DNA from: SZUA-287 sp036397975
GTDB taxonomy: Bacteria; Bacteroidota; Ignavibacteria; UBA10030; UBA6906
Assembly (NCBI GenBank): GCA_036397975.1
Contig: DASWHW010000123.1
Location: 1-32,719, forward strand
Length of the DNA: 32,719 bases
Direction: 5' to 3'
Position 1 is the stretch's first letter. Each line of letters starts with the position of its first letter. The position numbers and the translations under genes were made by a program. The notes beneath the pieces are model-generated. The model worked only from the letters and a program-made list of their open reading frames with translations, was not told the origin of the DNA and did not search any database. Shown piece after piece: positions 26,608-32,719 of the stretch.

Positions 26608-26746
26608 TATCAAATGACACCTACTCTAGGGCAGAGGAGGGTCGTTTTAAGTCTTCCGGTCGAGACTCTCTACGAGACCGTTCCACAAATCCAAGATTCG
26701 AAGGCTCTTTGGATACGTCGAGCCGTTGATTAGCATGAGTTAAAAC

Positions 26747-27391
26747 TCACCTAATGCTCTCAAAAGGTACGTCAAGGATTTCATACTCCTTCCAATCCCT
26801 GTAATCGAAATGCCACCATTCGTCGGAATTAACGGCAAATCCCTCCTTCTCCATTATGGCTCGGAGCAAGTCGCGCGCTTTTCTTTGGGGCTCGGTACCG
26901 TCTGTATAGTCAGCCGCCGCTTTCTCTGTGAAGTCGTCATACGGCGATGGCATCACCACCTCCAACCCCGTTTCCAAAGAATACAAACTTAGATCGACAG
27001 CGCAGCCTCGATTATGCTTTGACCCTTTCTTCGGATTTGCGACAAATTTTCTTTTCGATGGTGGAGTTGCATCCCAGAATTTCTTCGTCACTCGCCATGG
27101 CCTGTACGCATCGAAAATCAGCAAGCCATATCTGTGCTTCTGTGCCCTTTTCTGTGCGCGAAGCAGAGCCTCGGCAGCAGGACGCTGCAGAAACGCTCTG
27201 GCTTGCGAATACATAATCATACCCATGAAGTTGCTTTCCGTTGCGTAGCGAACATCAAGGTGGATCGCCGAATCGAGCGTCGCGACTTCAACCAGGTCGG
27301 CTTTTCTGAAGCCTCGTGCTTGTCCGCTTTCCGGCAACCACGTCAGGAGAAATAATCCGAGAAAAACTCTGCCGAACAAATATCTATTCAT
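26747..27391 (-). CDS. VanX-like D-alanyl-D-alanine dipeptidase (M15D)
   Basis: The 214-residue protein shows the VanX/DdpX zinc site: His126 and Asp133 in SKHNRGCAVDL, and Glu191 and His194 in SDEWWHFDY. The spacings equal those of VanX (His116, Asp123, Glu181, His184). FDAYRPWRV is another family hallmark. An N-terminal hydrophobic segment (MNRYLFGRVFLGLFLLTWL) indicates export, so it probably hydrolyses D-Ala-D-Ala in the periplasm during peptidoglycan turnover, like other Gram-negative members. No vanA- or vanH-like genes are nearby, so resistance is not implied. The start lies 72 bases after the cyclase fusion stop, behind a ten-base-pair hairpin at 27399-27423. Confidence 0.93.
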   Translation of the reverse strand: MNRYLFGRVFLGLFLLTWLPESGQARGFRKADLVEVATLDSAIHLDVRYATESNFMGMIMYSQARAFLQRPAAEALLRAQKRAQKHRYGLLIFDAYRPWRVTKKFWDATPPSKRKFVANPKKGSKHNRGCAVDLSLYSLETGLEVVMPSPYDDFTEKAAADYTDGTEPQRKARDLLRAIMEKEGFAVNSDEWWHFDYRDWKEYEILDVPFESIR

Positions 27392-27398
27392 TCCTGAT

Positions 27399-27423
27399 CG
27401 CCTTTTCCAAAATGGGAAAGGCG
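27399..27423. repeat. Hairpin in front of the dipeptidase start
   Basis: CGCCTTTTCC pairs with GGGAAAGGCG (ten pairs including one G-T), around a five-base loop AAAAT. It lies in the short gap between the cyclase-fusion stop and the dipeptidase ATG, and ends about seven bases before that ATG on the minus strand. No T-run follows on either strand, so it is not a standard terminator; it could hide the ribosome site or stabilise mRNA ends. Confidence 0.5.
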
Positions 27424-27463
27424 ACTTCGCATTGAAGCCGCCTCTGAATGAGAAAAGCGCAGG

Positions 27464-30298
27464 CTAGCGATGGCCGATCCGGGCCTGCAGCTGCTCGTTT
27501 TTCTGAGCAACCGACTGCGATTTCTTTTGGGAGGTGGTGCGTTTCCACTTCTCCAGCGCCACCTGAAGCTGGTCGAAGAATTCCTTCGGAGCGAATGGAA
27601 GAAGGCTCATATCCTTGCTGCGGACCGGCGTATTGAACCACGGGATCACTACCCGCATCGCCCGAAATCCCTCTTTCAACCTGATATGAATCTCTCCCTG
27701 TTTTGAGCCGAACCCGAAGGAGTATGGTGGGAGTATGTTGAATACTTCCTTGATCCATTTGCCAAATGTCAATGTCCCATAGTTCTCAATTCTGCTCAAA
27801 GGGTCAATGAGTTTATACTTCAACGGCTTTGCATTGTTGGCCACAGGATCGAAAAACCGGAGCGTGTCGATCTCTGAAAAGTGAATACTCAGGTTAGTCC
27901 CGTCCCGGAACAGCGCCCGTACCTGATCTTCCATCAGGTCATACAGCTTTGGGCGTCCCCGTAGAAACGGGACGACACCGAGATACCACAAAGAGATCGC
28001 GTACCACAAACAGAGGAGACTGGCGATACCGCCACCCAACAGGATCTCGAGGAGATCGGGTGTGCGGGTTTTTCCAAGAAAACGAACGTACGCGAATATG
28101 GGCATGATCGGAATGAGCATTGCCAGGAGAGGGGGAAAAATCGCCTTGATCGTTGCCATGAAGCTCCATTTCGCGCTTCCTGATTGGAAGAGCTTTTGCA
28201 TGGCCACTTCCTTCCGCTCAAAGAAATTCTTCGACTCCTCGCCCGAATAGATTTGCATCACTTTGTTTCCAGAACGGCCGAGATACTCTGCAGCTTTATC
28301 CCATTCCTCTGCCTTTTCATAATGGAACGCGAGGAGCTCGTAGAACTCCACCAAACGGTCCGCGTACAGAGTTTCGATCGCGTGAGCAATACCGGCATGA
28401 AGTTCTTTTCTCTTGTTCAAGAGTATGGTATTGTACGCAACCTCCTGGATCAGATAGTGTTTGAAGAAGTATTCGAAGTCGAGCGCTTCTTCTTTCTCGA
28501 GCACCAACTCCAGGGTCTGCAGTTCATTCAGACTGGAATTCAATCCTGCCGGCTTCTCGACAACCTTTTCCAACAGTGGCTTGGAAAATTCCCGACCGAT
28601 AACAGAGGCGCTGTACAAGACATCCTTGATACCCTCCTGAATGCGATCGATCCGCGCCATGATCACACCCTGGATTGTCGTCGGAACGACGCCTTCCATA
28701 TCTGGATTCAGTATTTCCACTTTTCTCGCTCGAACTGCAATCACCTTCCGGTCCAGCAGCGTCTTGAGCATCTCTTGAATGAAGAACGGATTCCCTTCCG
28801 ATCGCACCAGGACGAGATCGGCAACTTTCTCGGGAATCGTATCAACGTCAAGGCGAAGCCTCATCAAGATAAGTGCATCTTCCCTGTTGAGGCGATTCAG
28901 GTCGAGTAGCTGACCAAAGTCGAGGATCGACTTCTGGTGCACGTATTCATCGCGAAACAGCGCAACAATCAACCCGGGGACACTCGTGGTATTCGCCAGA
29001 ATGTATTCAAGCAATTCCTGTGAAAACTTGTCAATCCAGTGCAGATCCTCGATGATGAAGAGTGTCGGGCGTCGCGTTGCAAATGTATTCATCAGCTTTG
29101 CAATGGCCTCAAAGATCCTCTTCTTCCGGAAATGTTCTTCTTCAAGAAGAATCTGCTCGTACCTCAGCGAAAGCAATGTGGCAAGATATGGTTCGTGTTC
29201 CTCCAATGAAAAGAATTGCACTAACTCGTGAAGGCGGATACGGGCTTCCAATTCTGATGAATCGAGCCCCAGTTTCAAAAGACCTTTCAGGAGAGTGTTC
29301 CAGAGATAATATGGAGTATTGACTTCAAAGCTCGAACATTTTCCTTCGATCGTCGCGATCCCCTGCTCCTTTGCCATCTTCAGGACTTCCATTTTCAAGC
29401 GGGTCTTCCCAACACCAGCCTCGCCCCGAACGAAAAGGCAAAGATGTTTTCTCTTCAGGACGTGTTCCAACGCCTGGGCAACCTGCCGCTTTTCCTCCAC
29501 CCTTCCTACAAATTCGTCGCGAGCAACAAGCGGTTTACGCGCCACTTCGGCCTTGAGTGACCGTACTTTATAGACGGAGACAGGCTCGACCTTCCCCTTG
29601 ACCGGCGTAGCAACCGGACCTTCTGCAACCACGAGATTCGAAACCAGCTTGAATGTTTCGGAACTCATGTATATCTCCCCTGGCGGAGCGAGCTCCACAA
29701 GGCGGGACGCAAGGTTGACCGTATCACCGAGGACAGAGTAATTCATTCGGAGATCGCTTCCTACATTTCCCGCGATGACCATTCCCGAATGTAGCCCGAC
29801 ATGAAGACTGAGCGGCGCCGGCAGAGGTGTGTCGGAGAGGGCGTTATAGCGTTCGATATCGTGAAGCATTTCCAGCGAACATCGGACTGCACGTTCCGGA
29901 TCATTTTCATGTGCGAGAGGTGCGCCAAAGATCGCCATGATGCCATCACCGATAAACTTATCAATTGTTCCTTCATATTTCAGAACAGTAGAAATGAGCC
30001 CGCGGAAGCAATCGTTGAGTACTGTGGAAACAACTTCCAGATCCAGCTTTTCGGAGAGAGCGGTGAATCCGGTGACGTCCGCAAAAAGGACGGTCACATG
30101 TCTGCGCTCGCTCTCGATTTTTTTTCCGGCCGTGAGAATCTTTTTTGCTAATTCCGCAGGGATGTAATCCTGAAGAAGAGAAAAACGATCTTCCGTTCTT
30201 TTTTGGTCGGGGGTGAGGCGGTCAATAATAGGAGCCCCACAATTCAGGCAAAAGCGCGCCTCAAGGGGAAGCTCCGTAGAACAAAGACTACATCGCAT
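27464..30298 (-). CDS. Zinc ribbon-class III adenylate cyclase-ATPase-membrane fusion protein
   Basis: The 944-residue protein opens with a zinc ribbon (MRCSLCSTEL and FCLNC, residues 3-20). The class III cyclase domain spans about 60-245: metal-binding Asp74 (LFADVTGF) and Asp118 (FIGDGIM), purine-specifying Lys114 and Asp192, and Asn195 and Arg199 of GDTVNLASRL. This full set predicts an active adenylate cyclase. A STAND/AAA-type ATPase follows (about 262-600), with Walker A GEAGVGKT at 292-299 and Walker B LFIIEDLHWID. Then come helical TPR-like repeats (about 600-700), two membrane segments (about 720-740 and 757-779) and a 163-residue C-terminal domain, possibly PH-like. Soluble cyclase-ATPase proteins are common; a membrane-anchored form is less usual. 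AAGGA lies eight bases before the ATG. It probably links a cytoplasmic signal to cAMP. Confidence 0.9.
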   Translation of the reverse strand: MRCSLCSTELPLEARFCLNCGAPIIDRLTPDQKRTEDRFSLLQDYIPAELAKKILTAGKKIESERRHVTVLFADVTGFTALSEKLDLEVVSTVLNDCFRGLISTVLKYEGTIDKFIGDGIMAIFGAPLAHENDPERAVRCSLEMLHDIERYNALSDTPLPAPLSLHVGLHSGMVIAGNVGSDLRMNYSVLGDTVNLASRLVELAPPGEIYMSSETFKLVSNLVVAEGPVATPVKGKVEPVSVYKVRSLKAEVARKPLVARDEFVGRVEEKRQVAQALEHVLKRKHLCLFVRGEAGVGKTRLKMEVLKMAKEQGIATIEGKCSSFEVNTPYYLWNTLLKGLLKLGLDSSELEARIRLHELVQFFSLEEHEPYLATLLSLRYEQILLEEEHFRKKRIFEAIAKLMNTFATRRPTLFIIEDLHWIDKFSQELLEYILANTTSVPGLIVALFRDEYVHQKSILDFGQLLDLNRLNREDALILMRLRLDVDTIPEKVADLVLVRSEGNPFFIQEMLKTLLDRKVIAVRARKVEILNPDMEGVVPTTIQGVIMARIDRIQEGIKDVLYSASVIGREFSKPLLEKVVEKPAGLNSSLNELQTLELVLEKEEALDFEYFFKHYLIQEVAYNTILLNKRKELHAGIAHAIETLYADRLVEFYELLAFHYEKAEEWDKAAEYLGRSGNKVMQIYSGEESKNFFERKEVAMQKLFQSGSAKWSFMATIKAIFPPLLAMLIPIMPIFAYVRFLGKTRTPDLLEILLGGGIASLLCLWYAISLWYLGVVPFLRGRPKLYDLMEDQVRALFRDGTNLSIHFSEIDTLRFFDPVANNAKPLKYKLIDPLSRIENYGTLTFGKWIKEVFNILPPYSFGFGSKQGEIHIRLKEGFRAMRVVIPWFNTPVRSKDMSLLPFAPKEFFDQLQVALEKWKRTTSQKKSQSVAQKNEQLQARIGHR

Positions 30299-30661
30299 AC
30301 CTACGTTCCTTCGATCTCGGATGCATTACAATACTGTGGGATAGAATAGTGACCGGTAGATCTTGACAGGTTGCATTATCCATCACACTGAGCGACCATG
30401 ACCTGTGCGAAAGGCCTCAACACGATGCAAGCCTGTGGGTTTGTTTGTCTCGTCATGAGTCTCGAACGGACGTTCATAACTGCGGACTTAATATATCCCG
30501 ACATTTGATGAGAATCAAGCGATTCACGATTGGAGTTAGTTTTGTCTGAACATCGAGGTTGGTTGGAATTCCGCGGTGAACTTCGGATATTATTACGGAA
30601 AACAACGCGTTTCTTTGTATTCCTGCTCAGTGAACTTGTGCAATCTGGTGACCTTGCTGAT
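30299..30661. other. Divergent intergenic region between cyclase fusion and ppk
   Basis: This 363-base stretch separates two divergent starts and must hold promoters for both, but I see no clear pair of boxes. A plus-strand GGAG at 30532-30535 lies six bases before an in-frame TTG (30542) that could begin a longer polyphosphate kinase. A minus-strand open frame at 30376-30729 looks like an antisense shadow. No RNA gene or terminator is evident. Confidence 0.5.
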
Positions 30662-32719
30662 ATGGCTGGAAACGAAAAGGAAGAACGGACTGTGAAGGGA
30701 TCCACCCGACGAGGCAAACGACCGCGCAAGCGGGCACGGCCCCGTCGTTCCGCCGATCAAGGATTACAGCCACTGCCAGCGAGCATCGATCCATCACTCT
30801 ATATCAACCGTGAATTGAGTTGGCTTGAGTTCAATCAGCGAGTGTTGGATGAAGCAAACGACCCTTCACATCCATTGCTGGAACGAATCAAGTTTCTTTC
30901 CATTGTCAGCTCGAACCTTGATGAGTTCTTCATGATCAGGGTCGCCGCCATCAAAGAGCAGATCTTTGCTGACCTGGTCGAATATTCTCCTGATGAACGT
31001 ATCCCCTTGCAGCAACTGAAGAGTATCCACCAGCGTTCCGCATCAATGATGAGGGATATGAGTCGGTGTTTTTGGAAGACTCTCCATCCATTGCTTGAAG
31101 AAGCAGGAATTCACCTCCTCCGCTTCCAACATCTTTCCTCTGAAGAGCGATCGTCTCTGGAATTAGTGTTTGCGAATGAGATCTTTCCAGTCCTCACACC
31201 GCTGGCGTTCGATCCGGGACATCCTTTCCCCTACATCTCGAACCTGAGTCTCAATCTCGCTGTGGTTGTGACCGACCGTGATGGTAACGAGAAGTTTGCC
31301 CGCGTGAAAGTGCCGGATGTGCTGCCGCGTCTTCTCTTGGTTCCATCAAAGCAGGGAGGCTCACCACAAACGAGAATGGTGTGGCTGGAAGATGTGATTG
31401 CCAATAATCTTAGCATGCTCTTCCCCGGCATGGCAGTGAAGGAAGCATATGGCTTCCGCGTCACCCGTAACGCCGATCTCGAAATTCAAGAGGACGAAGC
31501 GGAGGACCTCATTCGGTCGATCGAAGAATCCATTAAACTGCGCCGATTCGGTTCGGTTGTTCGGGTCGCGGTGGAAAAGACAATGCCGCAGCGAATCAAG
31601 GACATTCTTGTCGAGAATCTTGAAATCACCTCGGATGATGTGTACGATATCGAACCGCCGATGGGGCTTGGGCATTTGATGGAATTGATGAAGCTTCCCA
31701 GACCAGAGTTGAAGGATCCTCCCCATTACTCTGTCTCACCGTTTGCGGAGGATGATCCGGAGGCGATTTTCAGTTCTTTGCGTCAACGGGATTTGCTTTT
31801 CCATCACCCCTATGATTCTTTTCTTCCTGTCGTGCAGTTCCTTACCGCAGCGGTGAATGATCAGAATGTCCTCGCCATCAAACAAACCCTTTACCGGATT
31901 GGGAGCGAGTCGCCATTGATAGCGCTTCTCATCCGTGCTGCCGAAAGCGGTAAGCAGGTTGCTGTTCTTGTTGAATTGAAAGCACGCTTCGATGAAGAAA
32001 ACAATATTATTTGGGCGAAGCAGTTAGAGCGAGCCGGAATTCATGTCGTATATGGACTCGTGGGCTTGAAAACGCATGCGAAGATGGCATTGGTCGTCAG
32101 GCGGGAGCAAAATATCCTGCGTCGATATGTTCACCTTGGAACCGGCAATTATAACCCATCCACGGCACGGCTGTATACCGATTTCAGTCTCCTCACTTGT
32201 CGTGAAGACATCACGCGAGACGTCGCAGAGGTCTTCAATTACCTGACCGGCTATTCCACACGAACTGAATACCAAAAACTCTGCGTTGCGCCAATCAATC
32301 TCCGCTCCCGCTTAACATCATTAATCCAGCGAGAGATCGATCATGCGAAGTCCGGAAAACCGGCGCGATTGATTTTTAAGATGAACGCCTTGACCGACAT
32401 TGCAACGTTGAGCTTGCTGTACACTGCTTCAGCCGCGGGAGTACAGATTGATCTCATCGTTCGCGGTGTATGTTGCATCCGTCCGGGTGTCAAGGAATTC
32501 AGCGAGAACATTCGAGTGCGGAGTATTGTGGGAAGGTTTCTTGAGCATAGCCGTGTGTACTACTTCGAGAATAACGGCAACCCGGAAATTTACCTGAGCA
32601 GTGCTGACCTCATGGGAAGGAACCTGGATCGGCGCGTTGAACTTCTGTTTCCAGTGGAAGACCCAATCCTCCGCGACATGGTAAAAGCCGAAGCACTCGA
32701 CGAGGGACTGACAGATAAT
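30662..32719 (+). CDS. ppk1: Polyphosphate kinase 1 (3' end cut by window)
   Basis: The frame is open to the window end and encodes 686 residues from ATG 30662; E. coli Ppk has 688, so little is missing. After a basic, probably disordered tail (GSTRRGKRPRKRARPRRS), the N-domain starts with INRELSWLEFNQRVLDEA. Catalytic regions are complete: GLKTHAKMALVV carries the histidine autophosphorylated in E. coli (His435), HLGTGNYNPSTARLYTD follows, and RFLEHSRVYYF corresponds to the His592 region. SSADLMGRNLDRRVE closes the last domain. The enzyme makes polyphosphate reversibly from ATP, at or near the inner membrane. A TTG at 30542 with a good GGAG box would add 40 residues. It is divergent from the cyclase fusion. 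Confidence 0.95.
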   Translation, partial: MAGNEKEERTVKGSTRRGKRPRKRARPRRSADQGLQPLPASIDPSLYINRELSWLEFNQRVLDEANDPSHPLLERIKFLSIVSSNLDEFFMIRVAAIKEQIFADLVEYSPDERIPLQQLKSIHQRSASMMRDMSRCFWKTLHPLLEEAGIHLLRFQHLSSEERSSLELVFANEIFPVLTPLAFDPGHPFPYISNLSLNLAVVVTDRDGNEKFARVKVPDVLPRLLLVPSKQGGSPQTRMVWLEDVIANNLSMLFPGMAVKEAYGFRVTRNADLEIQEDEAEDLIRSIEESIKLRRFGSVVRVAVEKTMPQRIKDILVENLEITSDDVYDIEPPMGLGHLMELMKLPRPELKDPPHYSVSPFAEDDPEAIFSSLRQRDLLFHHPYDSFLPVVQFLTAAVNDQNVLAIKQTLYRIGSESPLIALLIRAAESGKQVAVLVELKARFDEENNIIWAKQLERAGIHVVYGLVGLKTHAKMALVVRREQNILRRYVHLGTGNYNPSTARLYTDFSLLTCREDITRDVAEVFNYLTGYSTRTEYQKLCVAPINLRSRLTSLIQREIDHAKSGKPARLIFKMNALTDIATLSLLYTASAAGVQIDLIVRGVCCIRPGVKEFSENIRVRSIVGRFLEHSRVYYFENNGNPEIYLSSADLMGRNLDRRVELLFPVEDPILRDMVKAEALDEGLTDN

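Noticed and set aside
26608..26746. Bidirectional terminator between the small T9SS gene and the dipeptidase gene
   Set aside because: Short imperfect inverted repeats occur (for example GAGTT/AACTC and ATCCAA/TTGGAT), but none has a GC-rich stem with a T-run.
26747..27391. Vancomycin-resistance cluster suggested by the VanX-like protein
   Set aside because: No vanA/vanH-like ligase or dehydrogenase and no VanRS-type regulators lie nearby; exported VanX-like dipeptidases are common in peptidoglycan turnover.
27384..27758. 124-codon minus-strand frame across the cyclase fusion end
   Set aside because: It overlaps the well-supported cyclase fusion in another frame and the dipeptidase start; its composition is typical of an out-of-frame shadow.
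30376..30729. 117-codon minus-strand frame upstream of ppk
   Set aside because: It lies antisense to the ppk start and intergenic DNA, has low-complexity Arg/Ser content, no ribosome site and no recognisable domain.
1..32719. CRISPR array, tRNA, rRNA, insertion sequence or prophage
   Set aside because: I found no regularly spaced direct repeats, transposase or integrase motifs, phage structural genes or tRNA-like cloverleaf in the gaps. Short RNAs could still be missed by eye.

Overview
The window looks like chromosomal DNA from a free-living bacterium of the Bacteroidota/Chlorobiota-Ignavibacteriota neighbourhood. Three signs point there. Four secreted proteins end in a Por/type IX secretion (T9SS) type A sorting domain with the typical NPFNP motif and terminal strand. 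The GlmU-like gene is the two-domain variant known from Bacteroidota. Several secreted beta-rich proteins (choice-of-anchor B, parallel beta-helix) have the style common in Ignavibacteria. Base composition looks balanced and even, and I see no insertion sequence, phage gene, CRISPR array, rRNA or tRNA. The exact lineage is an inference.

Layout. 1-2735 (+): the 3' end of an FAD/Fe-S D-lactate dehydrogenase-type oxidoreductase, prfC (release factor 3), and a small membrane-anchored haem-binding protein. 2777-12789 (-): a GlmU-like sugar nucleotidyltransferase/acyltransferase; two tandem paralogous choice-of-anchor B secreted proteins with T9SS tails; a tight group of metallophosphoesterase, DUF6265-like protein and S9 peptidase; and ferritin. 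12850-16935 (-): a 1361-residue polytopic membrane protein with a Cache-like sensor region and a cytoplasmic domain that resembles a decayed AAA+ ATPase. 16936-17569 is a long intergenic region with an orphan Rho-independent terminator.

17570-22245 (+): a fold-type I aminotransferase, a TrmA/RlmD-like RNA methyltransferase and a T9SS beta-helix protein whose start overlaps the methyltransferase stop (ATGA). After a strong terminator, 22399-26607 (+) is a second secreted-protein group. It has a near-consensus promoter with a perfect palindrome at the predicted transcription start, a frameshifted zinc-peptidase-like gene, an Asp-box (sialidase-like) protein and a small T9SS protein. 26747-30298 (-): a VanX-like D-Ala-D-Ala dipeptidase and a zinc ribbon-adenylate cyclase-ATPase-membrane fusion protein. 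30662-32719 (+): polyphosphate kinase ppk1, cut by the window end.

How the genes may fit together: most of the content is cell-envelope and secretion work (UDP-GlcNAc supply, two LAS-type peptidase genes, many secreted beta-proteins), together with two large membrane signalling proteins and household genes. I see no clear mobile or defence island. The most unusual items are the 1361-residue Cache/degenerate-NTPase protein, the cyclase-ATPase-membrane fusion, the frameshifted peptidase gene and the orphan terminator.
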